Source: Rhodospirillaceae bacterium
Lineage (GTDB): Bacteria > Pseudomonadota > Alphaproteobacteria > SHVP01
Reading direction: 5' to 3'
Assembly (NCBI GenBank): GCA_002722055.1
Contig: PBKD01000007.1
Span: 1-64,000 of the forward strand
DNA: 64,000 nucleotides
In this document: positions 24,562-34,102 of the stretch, in pieces
Position numbering within the stretch: the stretch's first letter is position 1
How the letters are laid out: each line of letters begins with the position of its first letter
Program-made: the position numbers and the translations under genes
The notes under the pieces: generated by a model
What the model was told of the DNA's origin: nothing
Database searches by the model: none
The model's input: the letters and a program-made list of their open reading frames with translations, nothing else

Positions 24562-27375
24562 ATGGACAAAGATTATAAATCAACAATTCTATTGCCTAAG
24601 ACAAATTTCTCAATGAGGGCTGGTCTTCCTAATTACGAACCAAAAGTTCTTGAGTGGTGGGATCAGCAAAATTTATATGAAAAAATTAGGCTAAAATCTA
24701 AAAAAAGAGAAAAGTTTATACTTCATGATGGGCCTCCCTATGCTAATGGGAACATTCATATTGGGACTGCTTTGAACAAAATACTAAAAGATATAGTTAG
24801 TCGTTCTCAGCAAATGATGGGGAAAAATTCACATTATGTTCCTGGTTGGGATTGTCATGGTCTTCCAATAGAGTGGCAAGTTGAGCAGCAATATAGAAAA
24901 TCAGGTAAAGATAAAGATGCGACTCCTATTAATGATTTTAGAAAAGAGTGTAGAGATTTTGCCGAAAGGTGGATCTCTATTCAAAAAACTGAATTTCAGC
25001 GTTTAGGAGTTACTGGTGACTGGGAGAATAGATATGTTACTATGGACAATTCTTCAGAGGCAAAGATTGCAGGTGAAATATTTAAATTTCTTATGAATGG
25101 AGGTCTTTATAGAGGATCCAAGCCTGTTATGTGGTCGGTTGTTGAAAAAACTGCCTTAGCTGAAGCTGAGGTAGAATATCATGAACAGAAAACAGAGACC
25201 TTAATTGCTAGATTTCCTGTTTTAAAAGCCTCTAAAAAATTTGACGACATCAGCATCTTAATTTGGACAACAACGCCTTGGACTCTCCCTGGAAATAGAG
25301 CTATAGCATTTAATGAAAAGATTGAATACTCTATCGTTAAAGTTGATAAAAAAGAAGATGATAGTAGAGCAATTATTGGCGAAAAAGTAATTATTGCTTC
25401 TGATTCATTTGAAAGACTTAAAGAAGAAGCTAAGGTGATCGATTTAAGTATTATTGATAGATTTATGGGCGAAGAGTTAAGACATGTAATATGCTCTCAT
25501 CCGTTAAAAGACAAAGGTTATGATCATCAGGTCCCTCTCTTGCCTGCTGAATTTGTAAATACTGAACAGGGAACTGGCTTTGTTCATATTGCGCCACAAC
25601 ACGGTTCAGATGACTATGATCTTGGCCAAAAATATGAAATTGAATCTTTCCCAATTCTAGATTATGACAGTAGATATTTAGACTCTGTTCCTATTTTTTC
25701 TGGGGAGTGTGTATTAAAGCCAAATGGAAAACCAGGAAATGCGAATCAATTAGTTATAAAGCATATAGAAGAGGAAGGTGGTCTTTTTTCCTCATCAAAG
25801 TATGTTCATTCTTACCCTCATTCTTGGCGATCAAAGGCACCAGTTATATTTCTTAGTACCCCGCAATGGTTTATTTCAATGAATAAGAATGATCTTAGAA
25901 AGAAAGCATTAGATGCCATAGATAATGTTGAGTGGTTTCCCTCTCAAGGAAGAAGTAGGATTTATTCTATGATTGAAAATAGACCCGAATGGGTGATTTC
26001 AAGGCAAAGAGCCTGGGGAGTTCCTATCCCGATTTTTGTTAATCGCAAAACAGGAGAACTACTAAAGGATGAATCGGTTAATGAAAAGATAATAAAAGCA
26101 TTTGAAAAAGAAGGGTCAGACTCATGGTTTTCTGATCAAGGTGGTGAGAGGTTTCTTGGTAAAAATTATAATAAATCAGATTGGGAAAAGGTAATTGATA
26201 TTGTTGATGTATGGTTTGAATCTGGAAGTTCCCATTCTTTTGTTCTTGAGGGCAATGAAGAGTTGAAATGGCCTGCATCATTATATTTGGAAGGAACAGA
26301 TCAGCACAGAGGTTGGTTTCATTCTTCCCTTTTAGAGTCTTGTGGCACCAGAGGTTCAGCACCCTTCGAATCTGTTCTTACACATGGTTTTGTAATGGAT
26401 GGAAATGGGAGAAAGATGTCCAAATCCTTAGGTAATGTTATAAGTCCTCAAAAAGTTATAGACAGATACGGTGCTGATATTCTCAGATTATGGGTTGTAG
26501 GTTCAGATTATACTGATGATGTAAGAATTAGTGATGATATTTTAAAAGGGGAGATAGATACTTACAGGAAGATAAGAAATACTCTAAGGTTTTTGTTAGG
26601 AAACCTTCATGGTTATACTGAGAGTGAGTATATTTATTACTCTGATTTGCCAAGTCTTGAAAAATGGGTACTCAATAAATTATATAAAATAGATCTAACA
26701 GTGAGAGAATCATATGGAAAGTATGATTTCCACAATGTATACAAACAAATAAGAAACTTTTGTATTAATGATCTTTCAGCTTTCTACTTTGATGTCAGAA
26801 AGGATATTTTATACTGTGACTCTGTTGAATCAAAGAGGAGGCGGTCCACGAGATCAACTTTAAATCATATTTTTAAGTTTATAAGTGTTTGGCTAGCTCC
26901 AATATTATGTTTTACAATGGAAGAAGTTTGGCAAAGTAGGTATGGAGAAAAGGCAAGTAGTATTCACTTAGAAGATTTCCCAGATATTGATAAAGAATGG
27001 GGTGGATATGAAGAAATTTTCAGGTGGGAAGTAATTAAAGATGTAAGGAAAGTTGTTACTGGTGCTATTGAAGTAGAGAGAAAAGCCAAAAAGATAGGTT
27101 CAAGTCTCGAAGTCTCACCAATAGTATACCTCAATAAAGAGAAATATTTAGCATGCGAAGGTATGGATATGCACGATATTTGTATAACATCTAGCATTAC
27201 ATTGACTCAAGATTCAGCTCCTAATGACTCATTTCACCTAGATGAAGTTAATGGTGTTAATGTTGAAATTAAGTTGTCTGAAGGTAATAAATGTGAGAGG
27301 TGCTGGAAAATACTTAAAGATGTATCGGAGTCAGAATCTATATGCTCAAGGTGTATTGAGGTTGTTAGTAAGTAA
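24562..27375 (+). CDS. ileS: Isoleucyl-tRNA synthetase
   Basis: The 937-residue class I synthetase has the HIGH-type motif in PPYANGNIHIGTALNK (about 57-72, reading HIGT) and the KMSKS loop in GRKMSKSLGN. An editing domain with WTTTPWTLPGNRAI sits between them. The C-terminal zinc-binding CERCWK and CSRC pairs mark the bacterial IleS type. Length is normal and complete. It lies between ribF and lspA. It charges tRNA-Ile. No tRNA or T-box signal was seen upstream in the 56-bp gap, and none is expected in a proteobacterium. Confidence 0.97.
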   Translation: MDKDYKSTILLPKTNFSMRAGLPNYEPKVLEWWDQQNLYEKIRLKSKKREKFILHDGPPYANGNIHIGTALNKILKDIVSRSQQMMGKNSHYVPGWDCHGLPIEWQVEQQYRKSGKDKDATPINDFRKECRDFAERWISIQKTEFQRLGVTGDWENRYVTMDNSSEAKIAGEIFKFLMNGGLYRGSKPVMWSVVEKTALAEAEVEYHEQKTETLIARFPVLKASKKFDDISILIWTTTPWTLPGNRAIAFNEKIEYSIVKVDKKEDDSRAIIGEKVIIASDSFERLKEEAKVIDLSIIDRFMGEELRHVICSHPLKDKGYDHQVPLLPAEFVNTEQGTGFVHIAPQHGSDDYDLGQKYEIESFPILDYDSRYLDSVPIFSGECVLKPNGKPGNANQLVIKHIEEEGGLFSSSKYVHSYPHSWRSKAPVIFLSTPQWFISMNKNDLRKKALDAIDNVEWFPSQGRSRIYSMIENRPEWVISRQRAWGVPIPIFVNRKTGELLKDESVNEKIIKAFEKEGSDSWFSDQGGERFLGKNYNKSDWEKVIDIVDVWFESGSSHSFVLEGNEELKWPASLYLEGTDQHRGWFHSSLLESCGTRGSAPFESVLTHGFVMDGNGRKMSKSLGNVISPQKVIDRYGADILRLWVVGSDYTDDVRISDDILKGEIDTYRKIRNTLRFLLGNLHGYTESEYIYYSDLPSLEKWVLNKLYKIDLTVRESYGKYDFHNVYKQIRNFCINDLSAFYFDVRKDILYCDSVESKRRRSTRSTLNHIFKFISVWLAPILCFTMEEVWQSRYGEKASSIHLEDFPDIDKEWGGYEEIFRWEVIKDVRKVVTGAIEVERKAKKIGSSLEVSPIVYLNKEKYLACEGMDMHDICITSSITLTQDSAPNDSFHLDEVNGVNVEIKLSEGNKCERCWKILKDVSESESICSRCIEVVSK

Positions 27376-27385
27376 GGCTATTGGA

Positions 27386-27859
27386 ATGACCAGAATAGGC
27401 TTAATTATTGCCTTTCTTATTATTATATTAGATCAAATTACTAAATACTTCGTTATGGACTATCTTCTTGGTGGTTTTGTTACAATAACAAGTTTTTTTA
27501 ATTTGGTTCATGTTTTTAATACCGGGATTAGTTTTAGTTTATTAAGTAATAACACTTCTTGGGCTCCTTTAGTTTTTTCTTTAGTTGGGTCATTAATTGT
27601 ACTATTATTAATATTCTGGCTTTATAAGTCTGAAAATAGGACTCATGCTACAGGTTTAGGTTTGATTATCGGGGGTGCTTTAGGAAATATTATTGATAGA
27701 CTTGTGCATGGTGCGGTCTTTGATTTTCTTGATTTTCATTTATATGATTATCATTTTCCTGCATTCAATGTAGCTGACATGTCTATATCCGTAGGAGTTT
27801 TTATTGTTATAGTTGACAGTATTTTTATTCAAGGAAGCAAAAAAAAGGATGCTATTTAA
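27386..27859 (+). CDS. lspA: Lipoprotein signal peptidase (signal peptidase II)
   Basis: The 157-residue inner-membrane aspartyl protease has four spans. The catalytic motifs are GNIIDRL and FNVADM, each providing one Asp, and DQITKYF is present near the N-terminus. A longer reading frame extends back into the ileS 3' end in another frame, but the family start and position fit ATG 27386, 10 bp behind ileS. It cleaves the signal peptide of diacylglyceryl-modified prolipoproteins. The next gene encodes a lipoprotein that would be its client, and overlaps its 3' end by 11 bp. Confidence 0.93.
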   Translation: MTRIGLIIAFLIIILDQITKYFVMDYLLGGFVTITSFFNLVHVFNTGISFSLLSNNTSWAPLVFSLVGSLIVLLLIFWLYKSENRTHATGLGLIIGGALGNIIDRLVHGAVFDFLDFHLYDYHFPAFNVADMSISVGVFIVIVDSIFIQGSKKKDAI

Positions 27860-28427
27860 TATAATAAAATATTTTTATAAGGGGCTTGTAATTAAATTTT
27901 ATTCTAATTTTTTCAAAATTATCTTAATTATATTTTTCTTAAGCGCATGTTCAAATACAGATAATTTGATAAAGCTATCAGAGATCCCACCAGATGAATT
28001 CTCAGTTCTCAGGAAAGATCCATTGGAGATTCCTCCAAATTTTAATTTAAGACCTCCTGGAAAATCGAAAAAAACAAATTCACTAGATCCTTCTGAAAAA
28101 GCAAAAGATTTATTGTCCGACTTGATTAGTAAAAAAGAGAGAATCAATTCTTATGAAAATTTAACAAAAGGCGATACTATTCTATTAAAAAACACCGGTT
28201 TTTCAGAGCGAAATTATAGTATTAGAGAAATTTTGAATACTGAAAACGCTCTAGCCCTGCAAAACAAGGGACGAGTTGAATTATTGATTGAAAAATTAGT
28301 AGGTGATAGTAGTAATGAAAATATTTTAGATCCAGAAAAAGAATTGAGAAGAAGTCAGGAGAAAATTGCTACTGGTGAAAACTTTATTAAGTCTCAAAAA
28401 CCAGTAATTATAAGAAGGCTAAAGTGA
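27849..28427 (+). CDS. DUF3035 (BamF-like) outer-membrane lipoprotein
   Basis: The 192-residue protein from ATG 27849 has a hydrophobic leader (IILIIFFLSAC) ending in a lipobox with Cys34. The mature part carries the proline-rich DUF3035 start, PLEIPPNFNLRPPG. In Caulobacter, proteins of this family were found with the outer-membrane beta-barrel assembly machinery and called BamF. Placement directly behind lspA is the usual alphaproteobacterial location. In related genomes M16 peptidase genes often follow, but here pgi is next. The start overlaps lspA. An in-frame GTG further upstream is less likely because it would give a very long n-region. Confidence 0.75.
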   Translation: MLFNIIKYFYKGLVIKFYSNFFKIILIIFFLSACSNTDNLIKLSEIPPDEFSVLRKDPLEIPPNFNLRPPGKSKKTNSLDPSEKAKDLLSDLISKKERINSYENLTKGDTILLKNTGFSERNYSIREILNTENALALQNKGRVELLIEKLVGDSSNENILDPEKELRRSQEKIATGENFIKSQKPVIIRRLK

Positions 28428-28490
28428 TAAGTATGTGACTAAATTTAATAATACGTTGTTTATTCAAATAGTAATGAATTGTAATTAATT

Positions 28491-29720
28491 ATGATAAAAA
28501 ATATTGAATTATTTAATACTCCTGATACAAAATTATTTAATAATGAAATAAATAGAGCAAATAAATTTTGTGAAGAAATTTCTATTGAAAAGTATAACAG
28601 TAAATATAAATGTTTATCATCAGACTTTTATGATAGAAAATATGATGAAATTAAAAAAATATTAGAAGAATGGGCAAATAGTTTTGAGACAGTAGTCATA
28701 ATTGCTACAGGAGGTTCAAATTTAGGTTCCAAATCAATTATATCATCAAAATTTAAAACAAAAAATAATATAAAATTTTTTTACCTTGATAACTTAAATT
28801 CCGATATTATTTCTTATCATATTAGTAATTTAGATTTAGAAAAATGTGGCTTTTTGATTATTTCAAAATCAGGAAATACAATTGAAGTAGTCAGTCAGTC
28901 TTTGATTTTTATTAAATTGTTTGAGAATAAACTAGGTAAAAAAAAATTAAGTTCACATTTTTTGTCCCTAACTACGAATACTAATAATATTATTTCAACA
29001 ATTTCTAGAGAGAAGAATATTAGAGTTATAGAGCTCGATAATGATATATCTGGGAGATTTTCAGTATTATCTCTTGTTGGGTGGATCCCAGCAGTTATAG
29101 CTGGGATAGACTTTGGAGAAATAGTTCGCGGTTCTAATAATATTATGAGCACACTTAACAAAAATGACTCTCAGCAAATTATTGGTGCAGCATTGATGTC
29201 AACTTTGTCCCAAAGTCAGATTCATGTTAATGTTTTATCAACTTATGAGCCGCGATTACTTACATTTTGTAATTGGCATAAACAACTATTTTCAGAGAGT
29301 CTTGGAAAGAATAATATTGGGATGGTAACGCAATGTTCTCTAATGCCTTTAGATCAACATAGCCAACTTCAAGCCTGGATTGATGGTCCTAAAGATAAAA
29401 TTATAAATATTTTAATAAATGAAAATAATGGAAGTAATATCGATTTAGATTGCTCTGGTATTGAGGTAGCTAAATTTCTTGATAAAAAAACAATAAGTGA
29501 TGTTATAAATGCATTTATTCAAACTACAACTCAATCGTTGCTTGAGTCGGGAAGGCCATTCAGGATTATATCTATAGATAATTTTGATGAATATACTCTT
29601 GGCGAGTTATTTGCTTTTTCCATGTTGGAAACAATTTTGACGTCTAATTTACTAGGGTTAAATCCTTTTAATCAGCCTGCGATTGAGAAAGCTAAAAAAC
29701 TTACAAAAAATTATTTATAG
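28491..29720 (+). CDS. pgi: Glucose-6-phosphate isomerase, short divergent form
   Basis: The 409-residue protein has SIS-type phosphosugar segments: IATGGSNLGSK, ISKSGNTIEVV, and the first PGI signature region SGRFSVLSLVGW. QHSQLQAWIDGP and the second signature NPFNQPAIEKAK lie near the C-terminus. It is shorter than most bacterial Pgi (about 450-550 residues), and the first signature has Ser where Gly or Pro is usual, so it is divergent but appears intact. It interconverts glucose-6-phosphate and fructose-6-phosphate. It sits between the BamF-like gene and mutL, with 14 bp before the mutL start. No Shine-Dalgarno sequence is evident before its ATG. Confidence 0.87.
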   Translation: MIKNIELFNTPDTKLFNNEINRANKFCEEISIEKYNSKYKCLSSDFYDRKYDEIKKILEEWANSFETVVIIATGGSNLGSKSIISSKFKTKNNIKFFYLDNLNSDIISYHISNLDLEKCGFLIISKSGNTIEVVSQSLIFIKLFENKLGKKKLSSHFLSLTTNTNNIISTISREKNIRVIELDNDISGRFSVLSLVGWIPAVIAGIDFGEIVRGSNNIMSTLNKNDSQQIIGAALMSTLSQSQIHVNVLSTYEPRLLTFCNWHKQLFSESLGKNNIGMVTQCSLMPLDQHSQLQAWIDGPKDKIINILINENNGSNIDLDCSGIEVAKFLDKKTISDVINAFIQTTTQSLLESGRPFRIISIDNFDEYTLGELFAFSMLETILTSNLLGLNPFNQPAIEKAKKLTKNYL

Positions 29721-29734
29721 GTAAAGGCTTTAGA

Positions 29735-31528
29735 TTGAAAAAAGAAATAATTAAATTATCAGAAAATGTAATTAATCAAATCGCTGCAGGTGAAGTGATT
29801 GAGCGACCCTCAAGCGTTATGAAGGAGCTCATCGAAAACTCTGTGGATGCAAGATCTTCAGATATAAAGGTATATATTACTGGATCAGGTAGAGATAGTA
29901 TTAAGGTTATAGATGATGGTATCGGAATTAATGAAAAAGAATTAGTTTTGGCACTTGAAAGGCATGCTACATCTAAATTAGATTCTAGCGATTTAGCTAA
30001 AATTAATTTTCTTGGTTTTAGAGGAGAGGCTCTTCCTTCAATAGCATCTATAAGTGATTTTTTAATAGGATCTATCAAAAAAGGTAATCAAAGTGGTTGG
30101 GAATTAAGATCTTTTTTTGGCAAACTAGGAAGTGTGAGACCGTCTCGATTGAGACAGGGAACATCAATAGAAGTAAATGATTTATTTAAACAAACCCCTG
30201 CAAGATTAAAATTTTTAAAAACTGATAGAACAGAGACAGGAATAATGATAGATACTTTTAAAAAACAGTCTATTGTAAATTCAAATATCACATTTCAGCT
30301 TTTTATTGATGGAGTAGAGCACTTAAACTTTCTTTCTCATTCTACTAACTCAATTGAAAAAAGAATTTGTGATGTTATAGGAAGTGATTTTTATGATAAT
30401 TCAATTGCAATAGAATCCTCTAGGGAAGGAGCTTCTATCCGGGGTCTTATTAGCATACCTACTTATAGCAAAGGTTCTGCTAGATCTCAATATATATACG
30501 TTAATGGTAGATCTGTGTCAGATAGATTAATCACTGGAGCTATAAGAGGAGCTTATAGTGATTATCTCCCTCGAAATAGGTTTCCAATTTTAAGTATATT
30601 TATTGATGTAGATCCAGAAAGATTGGATGTTAATGTTCACCCAAATAAAGCTGAGGTAAGGTTTGAAGACGAACAAAATATTAGATCGTTGATAGTTGGA
30701 AGTATAAAAAAAGCTTTAGTTAATTCAGGATTGAAAACATCTAATCTAAATTCTCATAGAATAATTAAAGCAATCAAAAATAATTTTCAAACAAATCCAA
30801 ATATTGATAAATTTTATAGTGGACAATTCATAGACAAAAATAATGATATATTTTCTTCTAAACAGTCAAAATTTAATGAAGTAGATATTTTTAATAAAGA
30901 ATTTTTACCATCAGGTAAGAATCATGACTTAGTCCAGGTTGATAAAGATTACCCTCTTGGTTCAGCTGTAGCTCAGATACATAAAAATTATATAGTTTCC
31001 CAAACTTTAGATGGTATCATACTTGTAGATCAGCATGCTGCACATGAGAGGATAGTTTATGAAGAGCTTAAAAGTGCAATATTTGGTAAACCTCTAAAAA
31101 GCCAAGTAGTATTAATGCCGGAAATTGTGGAGCTTGATGAACTTTCGATAGGTGTTCTTTCAGAACATACTGAAGAATTTAAAAAATTAGGATTACTTTT
31201 TGATATAAATGATAGTAATTCAATTGTTGTGAGTGGTACCCCTGATCTTTTAGGTGAAGTTAATATTTCAAAATTGTTAAAAGACTTATCTGAAAATCTT
31301 ATGAATGAAAATATTTCGAAATCTCTAAAAGGTTTATTAGATGAGGTTTGCAGTTCTATGGCCTGTCATGGAAGTGTGAGATCTGGAAGGGTATTGAATA
31401 TAAAAGAAATGAATGCTCTGCTTCGAAAAATGGAAGCTACACCGAATTCTGGTCAGTGTAATCATGGAAGGCCAACTTATGTAAAGCTTGAATTAAGTGA
31501 TATAGAAAGTATTTTTGGGAGAAGGTAA
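29735..31528 (+). CDS. mutL: DNA mismatch repair protein MutL (nicking type)
   Basis: The 597-residue protein has the GHKL ATPase motifs NQIAAGEVIERP, ELIENSVDA and GFRGEALPSIAS. The C-terminal domain holds the endonuclease motif DQHAAHERIVYE (DQHA-x2-E-x4-E), ACHGSVR and CNHGRPT. It therefore belongs to the MutL class that itself nicks DNA in bacteria lacking MutH. The start is TTG 29735, with AAGG seven bases upstream inside GGTAAAGG; no ATG lies before the conserved N-terminus. The 3' end faces rsmD with two bases between the stop codons. Confidence 0.95.
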   Translation: MKKEIIKLSENVINQIAAGEVIERPSSVMKELIENSVDARSSDIKVYITGSGRDSIKVIDDGIGINEKELVLALERHATSKLDSSDLAKINFLGFRGEALPSIASISDFLIGSIKKGNQSGWELRSFFGKLGSVRPSRLRQGTSIEVNDLFKQTPARLKFLKTDRTETGIMIDTFKKQSIVNSNITFQLFIDGVEHLNFLSHSTNSIEKRICDVIGSDFYDNSIAIESSREGASIRGLISIPTYSKGSARSQYIYVNGRSVSDRLITGAIRGAYSDYLPRNRFPILSIFIDVDPERLDVNVHPNKAEVRFEDEQNIRSLIVGSIKKALVNSGLKTSNLNSHRIIKAIKNNFQTNPNIDKFYSGQFIDKNNDIFSSKQSKFNEVDIFNKEFLPSGKNHDLVQVDKDYPLGSAVAQIHKNYIVSQTLDGIILVDQHAAHERIVYEELKSAIFGKPLKSQVVLMPEIVELDELSIGVLSEHTEEFKKLGLLFDINDSNSIVVSGTPDLLGEVNISKLLKDLSENLMNENISKSLKGLLDEVCSSMACHGSVRSGRVLNIKEMNALLRKMEATPNSGQCNHGRPTYVKLELSDIESIFGRR

Positions 31529-31530
31529 TT

Positions 31531-32097
31531 TTATATTTTTTTTATTGTAGTTACTTTTGTGGTCCCATAATTTCTCGAATCAGTGCAAATATATGATTTC
31601 GGTATTATTAAATTTTCTTTTACACTAGTTTCAATAAAGATAGTTGTTTCTTTATTGACCCAACCTTTTTTATCAAAAGCAATAATTGTAGGTATAGATA
31701 TTTCAGTATCATAAGGTGGGTCAAGGTAAATTATGTCACTCACTTCTTTCGCTTTTGGTGGTGACAAAGCGTTTAAAGAAAAAAGATTAATTCTATTTTC
31801 AAGTTTCAAATTTGAGGCATTTTTATGGATTGAATTAATTAAAATTTCATTGTTTTCAAAAAAATTTACAATCTTAAAATTTCTAGATAAAGCTTCAAAT
31901 CCAATAATTCCAGAACCTGAAAAAATATCTGTAAAATTTGTGTTATTTCCTGAGAGTGTATTATTTAAAAGATGATTATTAATTATTCTGTTAAATATTG
32001 ATTGGCGAACTTTAGAAGATGTTGGTCTTACTAAAGTACTTTTTTTGTGAACTATCTTTTTTCCTTTTAAGTCGCCACCAGTTATCCTTAATTGCAT
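31531..32097 (-). CDS. rsmD: 16S rRNA (guanine-966-N2)-methyltransferase RsmD
   Basis: The 188-residue SAM-dependent methyltransferase starts with MQLRITGGDLKGKKI, the family-typical opening. It has VRPTSSKVRQSIFN, the SAM-binding DIFSGSGIIGFEALSR and the catalytic DPPY in IIYLDPPYDTE. It modifies G966 of 16S rRNA in the assembled 30S subunit. It lies 11 bp downstream of the pseudouridine synthase gene on the same strand, forming an rRNA/RNA-modification pair. This neighbourhood (mutL, rsmD, rluB) is common in alphaproteobacteria. Confidence 0.93.
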   Translation of the reverse strand: MQLRITGGDLKGKKIVHKKSTLVRPTSSKVRQSIFNRIINNHLLNNTLSGNNTNFTDIFSGSGIIGFEALSRNFKIVNFFENNEILINSIHKNASNLKLENRINLFSLNALSPPKAKEVSDIIYLDPPYDTEISIPTIIAFDKKGWVNKETTIFIETSVKENLIIPKSYICTDSRNYGTTKVTTIKKI

Positions 32098-32108
32098 TTT
32101 TTTAACCG

Positions 32109-32840
32109 TTATAATAGTTTAGAAAAGTCAGAATATTTTATTTCCCTTAAATCTTTTTCTTTCATAGATCCCAGCTTAAATGGACCAAACTCGATTCTAA
32201 TTAGTCTAGTTACTTCCCAGCCAAAGAATTTAATAATATTACGAATCTCTCTATTTTTCCCCTCTTTTAATGACATATGTATCCAAGCATTAGAACTATT
32301 TTGTCTTTCAAAAACAACATTGATTGGTTTATATTTAATTTTATTTATTATTATCCCATTGGCAAGTTGTTCCAGCTTTTTCTTTTCAATTTTTCCATAC
32401 ACTCTAACTCTGTATTTTCTTATAAAACCAGAAGAAGGCATTTCAAGTTTACGAGCTAACTCTCCATCATTCGTTAAGAGTATCAGGCCTTCAGTGTTAT
32501 AATCTAATCTTCCAATTGAAATAACTCGTGGGATTTTTTTTGGCAAAAAATCAAAAATTAAATTTCTTCCTTTTGAGTCATAGTTTGAGGTTAATGAAGC
32601 CTTTGGTTTGTGAAATTTCCATAGTCTCGTTTGTTCTTTTTTTGGTATTTCTTTGCCATCAAAGAAAATTTTAGTTTTTTCATCGACTCTGATTGTAGGA
32701 TCTAATAAAACCTTGTCATTAATATTTACTCTGCCTTCTATGATCCATTTTTCTATTTGCCTTCTTGAACCAATACCAACTCTTGAAAGTTTCTTAGTTA
32801 TTTTTTCATTTTTTTTTATTACTTTATTTTTTTGATGCAT
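32109..32840 (-). CDS. rluB: RluB/RsuA-family 23S rRNA pseudouridine synthase
   Basis: The protein has an N-terminal S4 RNA-binding domain (KKLSRVGIGSRRQIEKWI) and the RsuA/RluB catalytic motif GRLDYNTEGLILLTNDG with the nucleophilic Asp. A conserved KEGKNREIRNIIKFFGWEV follows. The RluB/RluF branch is inferred from length (243 residues) and position next to rsmD, so the exact uridine is not certain. ATG 32840 is preferred over TTG 32843. Its first codons overlap the 3' end of the upstream amidotransferase gene by 17 bp, implying coupled translation. Confidence 0.87.
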   Translation of the reverse strand: MHQKNKVIKKNEKITKKLSRVGIGSRRQIEKWIIEGRVNINDKVLLDPTIRVDEKTKIFFDGKEIPKKEQTRLWKFHKPKASLTSNYDSKGRNLIFDFLPKKIPRVISIGRLDYNTEGLILLTNDGELARKLEMPSSGFIRKYRVRVYGKIEKKKLEQLANGIIINKIKYKPINVVFERQNSSNAWIHMSLKEGKNREIRNIIKFFGWEVTRLIRIEFGPFKLGSMKEKDLREIKYSDFSKLL

Positions 32841-33540
32841 CAACTAAAGCCATAAAAATTCTTATATCGGATTCATCAATTAAATACTCAGGATGCCATT
32901 GAACTCCAAGACAAAATTTATATGCGCTACATTCAATCCCTTCATAAATTCCATCTGGGGCAAATGCATTTATTTTAATTCCTTTAGGTTCATCTTTGAC
33001 TGATTGGTGGTGAGCACTATTTACATTTAGTTTATCTTTTTTAACTATATCATAAAGTAAAGTTTCTTTTTTTACATTCACCTGATGACCTGGTTCATTC
33101 CTAGGGTTTGGTTGTTCATGATTAATATCAGATTCAACCTCATCTGGAATATGTTGTATTAATTTACCACCAAGTATCACGTGTAATAATTGTTGTCCTC
33201 CGCAAATGCCGAGTAAAGGCTTGTCTTGATTTAATATTTCTTTAGTAAGACTAATTTCAAAATCTGTTCTTTCAGGTTTAGTTTTTACATAAGAACTATT
33301 AGTTGCTTCACCGAAGTGTGACGGATCAATATCAAAGTTTCCCCCAGAAATAATGAGTGCATCAATTTTTTTTGAATATTCCTGAGCTAAATTTTTTGTA
33401 TAAGGTAATATAAACGGAAGTCCGCCAGCAGATTCAACCACTGAACAATAATTTTTTCTTAAAATTATACTTCTAGTATAATCAGGATTTATTGGGTCTT
33501 GGTCATAGTCTGCGGTAATTCCTATAATCGGTTTTTTCAT
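32824..33540 (-). CDS. Class I glutamine amidotransferase-like hydrolase (PuuD/peptidase C26 type)
   Basis: From ATG 33540 the protein has 238 residues, beginning MKKPIIGITADYDQ as in PuuD-type gamma-glutamyl hydrolases. The nucleophile elbow is LLGICGGQQLLH (Cys113), and the His-Glu pair lies in GVQWHPEYL. SAHHQSVK is also typical of the family. It would hydrolyse gamma-glutamyl amide bonds, for example gamma-glutamyl-GABA, or another gamma-glutamyl compound. An in-frame ATG at 33555 would add five residues. Its link to the downstream rRNA pseudouridine synthase gene is physical only. Confidence 0.82.
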   Translation of the reverse strand: MKKPIIGITADYDQDPINPDYTRSIILRKNYCSVVESAGGLPFILPYTKNLAQEYSKKIDALIISGGNFDIDPSHFGEATNSSYVKTKPERTDFEISLTKEILNQDKPLLGICGGQQLLHVILGGKLIQHIPDEVESDINHEQPNPRNEPGHQVNVKKETLLYDIVKKDKLNVNSAHHQSVKDEPKGIKINAFAPDGIYEGIECSAYKFCLGVQWHPEYLIDESDIRIFMALVDASKK

Positions 33541-33608
33541 ATTATTTCTTACCATAATTAAGTATTATAAATAGCTTGACCATTTAATGTATATTATAGC
33601 ATTCTTAA

Positions 33609-34061
33609 ATGATGTTCAATTCACCTTTTAAAAACAGATATATGGACTTAGCTCTTCATAAAGCAAGAGAGGCATATGAAAAAGGTGAGGTTCCTGTTGG
33701 TGCAGTTATAGTAAATAATGATGGTGAAATAATAGAATCTGCAGCTAATGCAACTATTTCAAATCATGATCCAACTGCACACGCTGAAATTATAGTAATA
33801 AGAAAAGCATTAAAGAAACTTAAAGTTAATAGGCTAGATTTTTGTGACTTATATGTAACATTGCAGCCTTGCCCTATGTGTTCCCATGCAATAGGTTTAG
33901 TTAGGATAAGAAGGCTTTATTTTGGTGCGTATGAAAAAAGTTATGATTTAAATGATTGTAGTTTTTATAAAAAAAATTTTTATGAGCCCGAAATAATCTC
34001 TGGTATAAATGAAGAGAATTGTTCTAAATTACTAAAAGATTTTTTTCGTGAACTAAGGTAG
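33609..34061 (+). CDS. tadA: tRNA-specific adenosine deaminase TadA
   Basis: The 150-residue zinc deaminase has the H58-A-E60 motif (TAHAEIIVIRKA) and PCPMC with Cys88 and Cys91. The N-terminus MDLALHKAREAYEKGEVPVGAV is diagnostic of TadA. It converts the wobble adenosine of tRNA-Arg(ACG) to inosine and is essential in most bacteria. It is divergent from the amidotransferase gene and followed 41 bp later by an acyl-CoA dehydrogenase gene. Length is normal. Confidence 0.93.
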   Translation: MMFNSPFKNRYMDLALHKAREAYEKGEVPVGAVIVNNDGEIIESAANATISNHDPTAHAEIIVIRKALKKLKVNRLDFCDLYVTLQPCPMCSHAIGLVRIRRLYFGAYEKSYDLNDCSFYKKNFYEPEIISGINEENCSKLLKDFFRELR

Positions 34062-34102
34062 TTTTTTGAGTTTTGATTTTAATTTAATTTAAGAGAGATA
34101 CT

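Noticed and set aside
27242-27385. N-terminal extension of LspA into the ileS 3' end
   Set aside because: The extension is not hydrophobic or LspA-like and overlaps ileS, including its conserved zinc-finger codons.
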